A stretch of 64,000 nt of DNA, from positions 62,001 through 126,000 of the forward strand of contig JAGRGB010000029.1 of assembly GCA_020445745.1 (NCBI GenBank), read 5' to 3'. Below are positions 41,667 through 51,218 of the stretch, in pieces. The DNA is from Rhodocyclaceae bacterium (GTDB lineage: Bacteria > Pseudomonadota > Gammaproteobacteria > Burkholderiales > Rhodocyclaceae). The position numbers and the translations under genes are program-made. The number at the start of each line of letters is the position of its first letter. Positions within the stretch are counted from its first letter, which is position 1. The notes beneath the pieces were generated by a model that was given only the letters and a program-made list of their open reading frames with translations, was not told where the DNA came from and searched no databases.

Positions 41667-43481
41667 ATGGCACTGTTTACCAATGATTCCGTGCTGGTGC
41701 GCACCGACGAGGGCGAGGCCGCCGCGCGCCAGCCCCGGCGGGTGGCGTCCAACCGGGCGAGGGCAGCGCTGTTGTTGCTCGACGGGCAGCTCTCGGTCGG
41801 GGAAATGAAGCGGCGCTTCGGCGAGTCGCTGGACGTCGAGGACGCCTTGATGGAGCTGCTGCGCGATGGCCTGGCGGTCGATCGTGACGATGCGGTGTCC
41901 GATCTCGAGGAGGAGATCGAGATCGAGGATCGGCTGGAGCCCCAGCAGGAGCCGCCGACCGAGCCGCCGCCGGACCCCGAGGTGTCGATTCCGCCGGGAT
42001 TCTCGCTGGCCGGTCGAACGCCGACCGAGACGCCGATGGACCCGGTGATCGACGACATGGCGCCGATCGAACTGCCGCCGGACCGGCTCACCGAGGGCCG
42101 GCTCGAGCCGGAACTGGACGTCGATGCGTCGATCAGCGCGGCTTACGCAGACGACCGGCCGACGAAGAAAAAGAAAGCGCCCAAGCCTGTGAAGGAGCGC
42201 GATCCCGACGAGCCCCCGCTTTTGGTGCTGCTGCTGGATCGACTGCGCTTCCAGCTGGCGCGGCTGTTCCATGGCGCCGTGATGCTGGGCATCGCTTCGG
42301 TGATCGGCGTGCTGCTGGTCATCCTGTGGCAGGCGCCGGAGTGGTTCCGCGGCGAGATCGAGGCCAGTGCCCGGGCCGTGGCGGGCACAGACATCAAGAT
42401 CGAGGATCTGCGGCCGGGCTGGGACGACGGGCCGGTGCTGCGGCTCGGCGGCCTGCTGGTGGGAGACGGCGAGCAGGCGATGCCGATCTCCCGGGTGGAC
42501 GTGAAGCCCGACTGGAACGCGTTGGGGCGCGTCGGCAACGTCGCGCTGAGCGTCCATGTGTCGGGCATCGAGGGCACGCCGACGCAGCTCGCGGCGCTCG
42601 TCAACCGGGCCGATTTCAGCACCGTCGATGTCCTGCGAATCTCCGTGGACGATCTGCGGATACTGCTCGCGAACGATCTGTCGATGACCTTGAGCGGTGA
42701 CGGCGAGGTCGAATACGGCGCCCTGCAGCGCCTCGACCTGAGCTCGGAGGGCGGCGACGGCATCCGCTACCGTGTGCCGCTGCCGCTGTCCTCTCCGATC
42801 GAGGTGTCGGGTACCGCCGAGAAGTGGAAGCCGCCCTTCCTCGCCGGCGTGACCATCGAGTCGCTCCAGTTCGACGGCCTGCTCCATGACAATGGCATCC
42901 AGGTCGTCTCTGCCGGTGGCGCGTTGTACGGGGGGCGCTACGGCGGCAGGCTGGAGATCGCCTGGCAGGCGCCGGTGGCACTGCAGGGCGAGATCCTGCT
43001 CGAGGGCCTGCGGCTGGAGCGCATGATGCCGGCGCTGCGCAAGAGCGGCGATCTCGAGGGTGGCATGACCGGCACGCTGCAGCTGGCATCCGAGGCCGGG
43101 AACTTCGGCGGTCTCGGCGAGGCGATGGCGCTCACCGGCCGCGTCGAGATCGAGAACGGACGCTTCGGCGGGCTCGACGTCGGCGCGATCATGCGCGAGC
43201 GTGGCAACGGCGTCGTGCGCGGCGGTGCGACGCGCTTCGAATCGATGAAGCTCGAGGTCAGCATGAACATGTCCGATCGCCGGCTGAAGGCGTCGATCCG
43301 CCAATTCGATGCCGGCAACCTGCACGTCGGCGGTGGGCTGTCGATTGCGCCGGACGACGAGCTGTCGGGCCGGTTGACCAGCACGCTGGCCACCGGCGAG
43401 CGCCGCGTGTCGCTGCCGGTGGTGGTGTCGGGCACGCTGGGCTCGCCATCCCTGCAGCTGGCGCCGGAAGCGCGCAACTGA
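41667..43481 (+). CDS. AsmA-like C-terminal-domain membrane protein with an N-terminal cytoplasmic module
   Basis: 604 residues. Residues 1-70 form a small helical module (NRARAALLLLDGQLSVGEMK, RRFGESLDVEDALMELLRDG). An acidic, Pro-rich linker to about residue 185 (EIEIEDRLEPQQEPPTEPPP) and a Lys-rich stretch precede one membrane helix (about 208-226, VMLGIASVIGVLLVILWQAP). The periplasmic part ends in AsmA-like beta segments (GALYGGRYGGRLEIAWQAPV, LEGGMTGTLQLASEAGNFGG, SGTLGSPSLQLAP). AsmA-like proteins act in lipid transport and outer-membrane assembly; here the cytoplasmic N-terminal module is an unusual addition. The start at 41667 has only a weak GTGATGG context. Confidence 0.85.
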   Translation: MALFTNDSVLVRTDEGEAAARQPRRVASNRARAALLLLDGQLSVGEMKRRFGESLDVEDALMELLRDGLAVDRDDAVSDLEEEIEIEDRLEPQQEPPTEPPPDPEVSIPPGFSLAGRTPTETPMDPVIDDMAPIELPPDRLTEGRLEPELDVDASISAAYADDRPTKKKKAPKPVKERDPDEPPLLVLLLDRLRFQLARLFHGAVMLGIASVIGVLLVILWQAPEWFRGEIEASARAVAGTDIKIEDLRPGWDDGPVLRLGGLLVGDGEQAMPISRVDVKPDWNALGRVGNVALSVHVSGIEGTPTQLAALVNRADFSTVDVLRISVDDLRILLANDLSMTLSGDGEVEYGALQRLDLSSEGGDGIRYRVPLPLSSPIEVSGTAEKWKPPFLAGVTIESLQFDGLLHDNGIQVVSAGGALYGGRYGGRLEIAWQAPVALQGEILLEGLRLERMMPALRKSGDLEGGMTGTLQLASEAGNFGGLGEAMALTGRVEIENGRFGGLDVGAIMRERGNGVVRGGATRFESMKLEVSMNMSDRRLKASIRQFDAGNLHVGGGLSIAPDDELSGRLTSTLATGERRVSLPVVVSGTLGSPSLQLAPEARN

Positions 43482-43536
43482 GCCGGCGTGCCGGCCGACC
43501 GCTGCCGGCCGGTGTGCCACCCGGGCCGGCTCGTGC

Positions 43537-45228
43537 TCAGGCCGGTTCGAAGTAGTCGATCATCAACTGCACGCTGCTGCGCCCGTTGAACTCGTTTACC
43601 GCCAGCCGGTAGGCGGCGCGGATCCGCCCGGGCGCGGCCTCGGCATGGTTGAAGCGGATCGCGTCGAAGCGCGTGCGCCCCTTGCGCAGCGCGAGTTTCA
43701 GGTGCCGGTCCTTGAGCAGGCGCTGGCCTTCCACCTCGAAGACGTCGTCGAACACCGGCCCGGGAAAGCCCTGGCCCCAGATCTCCTGCTCCAGCCGGCG
43801 GGCCGAGACGAGGGTCATGTAGCCGGGGTCGAGGGGGCCGTCGCTGTCGATCGTGTGCTCGGGGGGCTGTTCGCCGACGAAGGCGCGCACGGCGGCTTCG
43901 AAGGCTTCGCAGAAGCGCGGGTAAGCGCTCTCCGCGATGCTCAGGCCGGCGGCCATCGCGTGGCCGCCGAAACGCAGCAGCAGGTCGGGCTCGCGCTTGC
44001 TGACCAGATCCAGCACGTCGCGCAGATGGACGCCGTCGATCGAGCGACCGGAGCCCTTCAGTTCGCCATCGTTGCTGCGGGCGAAGGCGATCGTCGGTCG
44101 ATGTACGCGCTCGCGGATGCGACCGGCGAGAATGCCGATCACGCCCTGGTGCCAGCTCGGTTCGAACAGTGCCACGCTGGCCCGCCCGCCGAGGTCGACG
44201 CCCTCGAGCACCAGCAGCGCGTCGGCCTGCATGTCGGCCTCGATCGCGCGGCGCTCGCGGTTCAGGCCGTCGAGTTCGCGGGCGATGTTGAGAGCGCGGC
44301 CGAAATCGTCGGTGGCCAGGCATTCGATGCCGAGCGACATGTCGGCAAGCCGGCCGGCGGCGTTGAGCCGCGGCCCGAGCGCGAAGCCGAGGTCGAACGT
44401 GGCGGCCCGCTCGGCCTCGCGGCCGGCCACCGCGAACAACGCTCGCACGCCCGGCTGGACACGGCCGCTGCGCATGCGCTGCAGGCCCTGGGCCACCAGG
44501 ATGCGGTTGTTGCGATCGAGACGCACGACGTCGGCGACGGTGCCGAGGGCCACCAGGTCGAGCAGGGTGCCGAGATTCGGCTCGGGTCGCGCAGCGAAGG
44601 CGCCGCGCGCCCGCAGCTCGGCGCGCAGCGCCAGCATCACGTAGAACATCACTCCGACGCCTGCGATCGACTTGCTGGCGAAGCCGCAGCCCGGCTGGTT
44701 GGGGTTGACGATCACCTCCGCGTCAGGCAGCGCCTCGCCCGGCAGATGGTGGTCGGTGATCAGGGTGGCGATGCCGGCGTCGCGTGCGGCCGCCACGCCG
44801 TCGACGCTGGCGATGCCGTTGTCGACGGTGATCAGCAGGTCGGGCTGCAGCGGCGCGGCCAGCTCGACGATGGCCGGGGTCAGCCCATACCCGTATTCGA
44901 AGCGGTTCGGCACCAGGTAGCCGACCTCTGCGCCGAAGGCACGCAGCGCGCGCAGGCCGACCGCGCAGGCGGTGGCGCCGTCGCAGTCGTAGTCGGCAAC
45001 GATCAGCAGGCGGGCGCCGGCCTCGATCGCGTCGGCGAGCAGGGTCGCGGCCTCGCCGGCGCCCTTCAGGCTGCCCGGTGGCAGCAGGCCTTCGGCGCCG
45101 TACTCGAGCTCGGCGCGGGCGGTCACGCCGCGGGCGCCGTAGATACGGGCCAGCAGCGGGTCGAGGCCACTGTCGATCAGGGCCTGGACCTGACTGGGAT
45201 CGGCGCCGCGGCGCTGGATCAGGGTCAT
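43537..45228 (-). CDS. recJ: Single-stranded-DNA-specific exonuclease RecJ
   Basis: 563 residues from the ATG at 45228. 5'-3' exonuclease of recombinational and mismatch repair. The DHH-superfamily motifs are complete: VADYDCDGATACAVGL, TVDNGIASVDG, LITDHHLPGEALPDA and VALGTVADVV. The DHHA1 part shows GSGRSIDGVHLRDVLDLV and LLRFGGHAMAAGLSI. Its ATG overlaps the stop of the upstream gene as ATGA, so the two are translationally coupled. Confidence 0.96.
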   Translation of the reverse strand: MTLIQRRGADPSQVQALIDSGLDPLLARIYGARGVTARAELEYGAEGLLPPGSLKGAGEAATLLADAIEAGARLLIVADYDCDGATACAVGLRALRAFGAEVGYLVPNRFEYGYGLTPAIVELAAPLQPDLLITVDNGIASVDGVAAARDAGIATLITDHHLPGEALPDAEVIVNPNQPGCGFASKSIAGVGVMFYVMLALRAELRARGAFAARPEPNLGTLLDLVALGTVADVVRLDRNNRILVAQGLQRMRSGRVQPGVRALFAVAGREAERAATFDLGFALGPRLNAAGRLADMSLGIECLATDDFGRALNIARELDGLNRERRAIEADMQADALLVLEGVDLGGRASVALFEPSWHQGVIGILAGRIRERVHRPTIAFARSNDGELKGSGRSIDGVHLRDVLDLVSKREPDLLLRFGGHAMAAGLSIAESAYPRFCEAFEAAVRAFVGEQPPEHTIDSDGPLDPGYMTLVSARRLEQEIWGQGFPGPVFDDVFEVEGQRLLKDRHLKLALRKGRTRFDAIRFNHAEAAPGRIRAAYRLAVNEFNGRSSVQLMIDYFEPA

Positions 45229-46244
45229 CGCTGTCGGCCGATGAAGGCCTGCAGCGGCGTTGGCCGCTTCCACACCGGCCACAGGCGGGGCCGCTCGAGG
45301 CGGGCGACGAGGCTTGCGCGGTCACCCGGCGCGAGCAGCGTGATGCCCTGCAGGCGGCGCCTGCGCAGCGCATCCATCGCCGGTGCCAGCCAGCCTTCGT
45401 CGAACTGCGCCAGTGCCCGCTGCCAGGCACCGAGGTCGAGATGGCGGGCGGCTTCGGCGGCGCCGTCGAAGCACGCCAGCACGTCGGCACCCGCGTCGAG
45501 CACGGCGCCGATCGAGCTGTCCCGGCTCGTCGTGCCGGCGCTGCGGCACAAGCCGCCCAGCAGCGTGCCGTCGCCCACCACGGTGGCGGCCGGCGCCGTG
45601 GCCGGGGGCAATGCCTCGCCACCGCCCCACGGCCACAGGCTGTTGATGGTCTGGCGGCCGGCTGCCTCCCGCGCCTGGTTGACCGGGTGATTGTGCAGCC
45701 ACACCTGGGTCTCGTTGATCAACCGGTGCCATCCGGCGGCGCCTTCGCCGCTTGGCATGAAATGGGCCACCGGGCGTCCGACGACGTCGGCGAGCGGCGC
45801 GAATTCGGTCGGCGTCGGGTGCGTCAGACGCAGGTACCAGCGGCTCGGGCCGGCCATCTCGAAGCGCCCGATGTCGCCGAACTCGCGATTCAGGCCTTCG
45901 ACCAGGGCGGTCGCCTCGTCGGCGGCGATGTCGAGTTCGGCGCCCTCGATCAGCAACAGGTGTTCCCGGGCGAAGCGCAGGCCCACCGGATCGGCGCACA
46001 GCCAGCTGGCGGTTTCGGCGACCGGCATCGCCGCTTCGCCGAGCCGGCGCAGGGCGGCCAGCGAACTGCGCGGCGGCAGGCCGAACAGGCCCAGCAGCGC
46101 GGCTTCGCTTCCCCGGCCCGGAGTCAATTCGCAGGCGGCGATGCCGAGCAGGCGTTCGAGTGCCGGCGTCGACAGGCCCCGGGTGGGGGCTTCGGTCTGC
46201 AGGCCGGGCCATAGCAGGCCGGGGACGAAAAACTGAATGTGCAT
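45225..46244 (-). CDS. Phosphoglycerate-mutase-like protein (COG4255 type)
   Basis: 339 residues starting MHIQFFVPGLLWPGLQTEAP. It resembles the uncharacterised group annotated as cofactor-independent phosphoglycerate-mutase-like regulators: LRRLGEAAMPVAETASWLCA, DPVGLRFAREHLLLIEGAEL, INETQVWLHNHPVNQAREAA, INSLWPWGGGEAL. The metal-binding motifs of true iPGM enzymes are not evident, so catalysis is doubtful. Overlap with recJ (ATGA) is noteworthy; the pairing looks operonic. Confidence 0.85.
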   Translation of the reverse strand: MHIQFFVPGLLWPGLQTEAPTRGLSTPALERLLGIAACELTPGRGSEAALLGLFGLPPRSSLAALRRLGEAAMPVAETASWLCADPVGLRFAREHLLLIEGAELDIAADEATALVEGLNREFGDIGRFEMAGPSRWYLRLTHPTPTEFAPLADVVGRPVAHFMPSGEGAAGWHRLINETQVWLHNHPVNQAREAAGRQTINSLWPWGGGEALPPATAPAATVVGDGTLLGGLCRSAGTTSRDSSIGAVLDAGADVLACFDGAAEAARHLDLGAWQRALAQFDEGWLAPAMDALRRRRLQGITLLAPGDRASLVARLERPRLWPVWKRPTPLQAFIGRQR

Positions 46245-46357
46245 CGTGGTTGGCTCGGGCGGCCCCGGATGCTACCACGGGCGGCGGCGGCATCCGCGTC
46301 CACCGGCCGCCGCGCCGGCTTCAGGCACAATGGCGGCTTTCGATCGGTTCCGCCCGG

Positions 46358-47603
46358 ATGCGCTACGAATGGCTGGTCGGTCTGCGCTACACCCGCTCGC
46401 GCAAGCGGGCGCAGGGCCGCAACCGCTTCATCTCCTTCATCTCGCTGGTGTCGATGCTCGGCATCGCGCTCGGCGTGGCCGCCCTGATCACCGTGTTGTC
46501 GGTGATGAACGGCTTCCAGGACGAGCTGCGCAGCCGCATCCTCGGCGTCGCCTCCCACGCCGAGGTGATGGGATTCGATGGCCGGCTGACGAACTGGCAG
46601 CAGGTGGCCGAACGAGTGCGCCGGCACCCGGAGGTGCTCGCCGCGGCGCCCTACGTGCAGGCGCAGGGCATGCTTTCCCTCGACGACGCGGTGCGCGGCA
46701 CGCTGGTGCGTGGGGTGCTGCCGTCCGACGAGGAGACCGTCGCCGATTTCGCCCGATACATGCGGGTGGGCAGCCTCGATGCGCTGGCGCCGGGCTCGTT
46801 CGGCATCGTCCTCGGGCTCGAACTGGCCCACGCCCTGCGCGCCCAGGTCGGCGACAAGGTGACCTTGATCGCGCCCCAGGGGCTGGTGACGCCGGCCGCG
46901 GTGCTGCCGCGCCTGAAGCGGTTCACCGTGGTCGGCATCTTCGAGGCGGGGATGTACGAGTTCGACTCCGGCCTGGCGCTGATCCACATGGCCGATGCCC
47001 AGGTGCTCTACCGCATGGGCGACGAGGTGTCGGGCCTGCGCATCAAGGTCGGCGACCTGTTCGAGGCGCCGCGGGTGGCACGGGAGCTGGCCGGCGAGAT
47101 GGGGGGGCGGCTGGCGATCCGCGACTGGACGATGAGCCACGCCAACTTCTTCCGGGCGGTCGCGCTCGAGAAGAAGATGATGGCGATCATCCTGTTTCTG
47201 ATCGTCGCGGTGGCGGCCTTCAACATCGTTTCGACCCTGGTGATGGCGGTTCAAGAGAAGTACGCCGACATCGCGATCCTGCGTACCCTCGGGGCCTCGC
47301 CGTCGTCGGTGATGGCGATCTTCGTGCTGCAGGGGACGGTGATCGGCGTGGTCGGACTGCTGATCGGCACGGCCGGCGGCATCGCCCTGGCGAGCAACCT
47401 CGATGTCGTCATCCCTTTTCTGGAGCGGATGCTCGGCACGACGCTGTGGAACAAGGAGGTCTACTACATCACCGACATGCCGTCGACGGTGCTGGCCAGC
47501 GACGTGTCGACGATCGTCACGGTGTCCTTCGTGCTCACCCTGCTGGCGGCGATCTATCCGAGCTGGCGGGCGTCGCGGGTCAATCCGGCGGAAGCGCTGC
47601 GCT

Positions 47604-47611
<8 letters not shown>
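46358..47611 (+). CDS. lolC: Lipoprotein-releasing system permease, LolC/LolE type
   Basis: 417 residues from the ATG at 46358 ([20 protein letters not shown]). It has the MacB-FtsX layout: helix 1 ([20 protein letters not shown]) followed by [20 protein letters not shown], a periplasmic domain, then three helices ([40 protein letters not shown], near-terminal [12 protein letters not shown] region). With the LolD ATPase it extracts lipoproteins from the inner membrane for LolA. Only one permease gene is present, so the complex may be a homodimer (LolF-type) unless a lolE lies elsewhere. Confidence 0.93.
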
Positions 47612-48299
<688 letters not shown>

Positions 48300-48389
48300 T
48301 ATAACTAAAGATATACATCGCCGAGATCCATCCGGCAGGGCCTAAAGTTCCCGGAACGCCGACCGTAGGCTGGTTAAGGCCTGACGGCC

Positions 48390-50438
48390 ATGCCCACCAT
48401 TCCGGAGATACTCGTGAAGGCTCTGTTCGCCCCCGTCGTTGGATTTCTCAACAGACTGAATTACAAGGCGAAATTTCTCGCCGTTCTGTCCATCGCGGCA
48501 GCCACCGGGGTGATCATGGCCGGGCAGCTATATGTCCAGCTCGATCGCGACATCGAAGCCGCCCGCCTGGAACAGCGTGGCCTCGCGAGCTACCCGGCCG
48601 CGGTCGGCGTCCTCACGCAGATGCAGCAGCATCGCGGCCTGAGCGCCGGACTGCTCGGCGGCAACCGCGAACTGGAAGCGAAGGTCGATGCCAAGGCACG
48701 GGCCGTCGACGACGCGGTAGACGAATTCGACGCGGTGCTTGCGGGGCCGGCGGCGGATCTCGGGCTCGAATCCGGATGGCGTGCGCTGAAGCAGCAATGG
48801 ACCGCGCTGCGCGACGGCGGGCGTGGCCTTGGCCAGGCGGAGAACTTTTCCCGTCATACCGCAATGGTCGAGGGCATGCTGACGCTGATCACCGACCTCG
48901 GCGAGCGCTCGAGTCTGGGGCTCGATCCGGAAGGCGCGTCGATGAACCTGATCACGCCGATGCTGCATTCGATTCCCGAAATCACCGAGCGCCTCGGCAG
49001 GCTGCGGGGCAAGGGCACCGGGATCCTGGCCAGCGGCTCCACCCTCGTCAGCGATCGCGACGCGGTGGTCGCCCAGCTGGCCGAGCTGTCCGTGACGGCC
49101 CGTGCCCTGGACGAAAACCTGCGGCGCGCTGCAGAAATGGACGCCGCCGACACCGGGCGGCTCCAGGGCGCGAGACGGGAGATGAAGGGGGCCGTCGACA
49201 AGCTGCGCCGGATCGCGACCGAAGAAATCGTCGAAGGCCGGATGAGCCTGCCGTCGGGCCAGTTCTTCGCCGAAGGCACGGCCGTCATCGACGTCGTCCT
49301 CCGCCACCTCGACGAGAGCCTGCGTCCGACCGTCGCCGAGCTGCTGGCGCAACGACTCCAGCGACTCGAAGGACGGCTGGCGCTGGAACTCGGCATCGCC
49401 GCGGGTGCCCTCGGTCTGCTCACCTACATCCTGTTCGGCATGTACTTCGCGATCCTCGGCTCGGTTCGGGAACTGACCGAGGGCGCGCGGCAACTCGCGG
49501 ACGGTGACTACACCGTGCGCGTGCGCTTCAGCGCGCGTGACGAGCTTGCCGAGGTCGCCAGGCAGTTCAACGAGATGACCGAAAACCTGGGTGGCCTGGT
49601 GCGACAGGTCAAGGCCCGGGCCGGTGAACTCGCTTCCGCCGCCGCCAGCCTGAGCGGCGCGGCCCAGAACATCACCGGCAGTTCCGAGCGCCAGAGCGAG
49701 GCGGCAACCAGCATGGCCGCCGCGATCGAGGAGATGACCGTCAGCATCGGCGAGATCGCACGCCATGCCGAGGATGCGGCCGAGAAGTCCGAGGTCTCCG
49801 GCAAGCTCTCGAACGAAGGCAGCGATCTGACCGCGCGTGCCGTCAGCGGCATGGAACAACTGGCCGAAGTGGTCGAGCGCTCGGCGCGCGTGATCGAGAA
49901 GCTGGGAACCCAGTCGAGCCAGATCAGCAACATCGTCAGCACGATCCGGGAGATCGCCGACCAGACCAACCTGCTCGCCCTGAACGCGGCGATCGAGGCG
50001 GCGCGTGCCGGCGAGAGCGGCCGCGGCTTTGCGGTCGTCGCCGACGAGGTGCGCAAGCTGGCCGAGCGGACCGCGCTGGCGACCGGCGAGATCACCGGCA
50101 TGGTGGATGCGATCCAGTCCGGAACGTCGGAAGCCGTCGATACCATGTCGCAGGGCGTCGAGCAGGTGCGCGAAGGCGTCGAGCTGAGCGGCCGCTCGGG
50201 CGAGGCGATGCAGCAGATAAGCTCGGCGGCGACCCGGGTGATGGCGTCGGTGCGCGACATCAACCATGCACTCGGCGAGCAGGGCTCGGCGAGCACCGAG
50301 ATTGCCCGCAACGTCGAGGCGATCGCCCGCATGGCCGAGGAGAACAACGAATCGGTCAAGCGCACCTCCCAGACCGCCGTCCGGCTCGAGGGCGTCGCCG
50401 GCGAGCTGCTCGATCAGGTGTCGCGCTTCCGTGTCTGA
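48390..50438 (+). CDS. Methyl-accepting chemotaxis protein
   Basis: 682 residues. A first membrane helix (about 28-47, [20 protein letters not shown]) precedes a periplasmic helical sensor to about residue 330, with [20 protein letters not shown] resembling nitrate/nitrite (NIT)-type bundles. The second helix ([20 protein letters not shown]) leads to a HAMP ([20 protein letters not shown]) and the signalling domain with hairpin tip [20 protein letters not shown] followed by [20 protein letters not shown]. There is no C-terminal NWETF-type CheR tether. An isolated receptor; no che genes are nearby. Ligand unknown. Confidence 0.93.
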   Translation: MPTIPEILVKALFAPVVGFLNRLNYKAKFLAVLSIAAATGVIMAGQLYVQLDRDIEAARLEQRGLASYPAAVGVLTQMQQHRGLSAGLLGGNRELEAKVDAKARAVDDAVDEFDAVLAGPAADLGLESGWRALKQQWTALRDGGRGLGQAENFSRHTAMVEGMLTLITDLGERSSLGLDPEGASMNLITPMLHSIPEITERLGRLRGKGTGILASGSTLVSDRDAVVAQLAELSVTARALDENLRRAAEMDAADTGRLQGARREMKGAVDKLRRIATEEIVEGRMSLPSGQFFAEGTAVIDVVLRHLDESLRPTVAELLAQRLQRLEGRLALELGIAAGALGLLTYILFGMYFAILGSVRELTEGARQLADGDYTVRVRFSARDELAEVARQFNEMTENLGGLVRQVKARAGELASAAASLSGAAQNITGSSERQSEAATSMAAAIEEMTVSIGEIARHAEDAAEKSEVSGKLSNEGSDLTARAVSGMEQLAEVVERSARVIEKLGTQSSQISNIVSTIREIADQTNLLALNAAIEAARAGESGRGFAVVADEVRKLAERTALATGEITGMVDAIQSGTSEAVDTMSQGVEQVREGVELSGRSGEAMQQISSAATRVMASVRDINHALGEQGSASTEIARNVEAIARMAEENNESVKRTSQTAVRLEGVAGELLDQVSRFRV

Positions 50439-50968
50439 GGCCTCGCCTGGCGGCGTGCCACGGCGCGCAGCAGGTGGATGCGCCAGGCAAACTTGACGCC
50501 GAAATAGCCGAGCACGGCGAGGCCGCTGGCGAGCATCAGCAGGCCCAGCGCCAGCGGCTCGCCGAGGCCGAGCAGCCAGTCCAGCCCTGCCGACAGCCAC
50601 TCCCCCAGGCTGGCGTCGCCCTTCGGCGGTGGCGGCGTGAATGTTCCGCCGCTGGCCAGCAGCCAGTCGCCCAGGGTGAATGCCGCGAGGTACAGCGGGA
50701 CGATCGTGAACGGGTTGCTGTAGAGGGTCGTCACCAGCGCGAGTGGCAGATTGACCCGGAAGACGACGCACGCGAGCGCCGCCCCGGGCATCTGGAACGG
50801 GCCGGGGATCAGGCCGCAGAACAGGCCGACGGCGATCGCGCCGGCTGCCGAATGACGGTTCAGGTGCCACAGCCGCGGATGGAGCAGGGTGCCGGCAAAG
50901 GGGCGCATCCAGCGGTTGTGCCGCACGGCGGACGGATCCGGCAGATGCCTTCTTATCAGTCGGCGCAC
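50414..50968 (-). CDS. DUF2062 membrane protein
   Basis: 184 residues from a GTG at 50968 ([20 protein letters not shown]). DUF2062 pattern: [60 protein letters not shown] and three or four membrane segments. Function unknown; common in proteobacteria. Convergent with the chemoreceptor, overlapping its 3' end by 25 bases. Confidence 0.88.
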   Translation of the reverse strand: MRRLIRRHLPDPSAVRHNRWMRPFAGTLLHPRLWHLNRHSAAGAIAVGLFCGLIPGPFQMPGAALACVVFRVNLPLALVTTLYSNPFTIVPLYLAAFTLGDWLLASGGTFTPPPPKGDASLGEWLSAGLDWLLGLGEPLALGLLMLASGLAVLGYFGVKFAWRIHLLRAVARRQARPQTRKRDT

Positions 50969-51218
50969 GGCGCGCCCCCCGGGAGATGACGGCGGTGGCC
51001 GGAAACGAGGCTGGCTTGCATGGTGGCCCTGCGGTTGATCCGGGCTCGATGGTGACGGATGGCGGATTCTATCCCGTGTCCGCCGCCCGGCCGCCAGACG
51101 TGCTGGAACCCGCCCCGTCGCGTCGGGCCGGCAGCCGCGACCGCCGCCATGGGGTGCGGCGACGGATTGCTCGGTGGCGGGCTTGGTGCGGGCACGCGAG
51201 CTGCGTTCTAATGGCGGG

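Noticed and set aside
48310-48375. Sigma28-like TAAAG...GCCGA elements before the chemoreceptor gene
   Set aside because: Two TAAAG-N9/10-GCCGA matches occur, but the flagellar consensus needs about 15 bases between TAAA and GCCGATAA. The spacers here are 4-5 bases short.
51174-51218. Earlier GTG start for comEC
   Set aside because: Possible, but the added residues are not hydrophobic; the ATG at 51219 directly precedes the first membrane helix.
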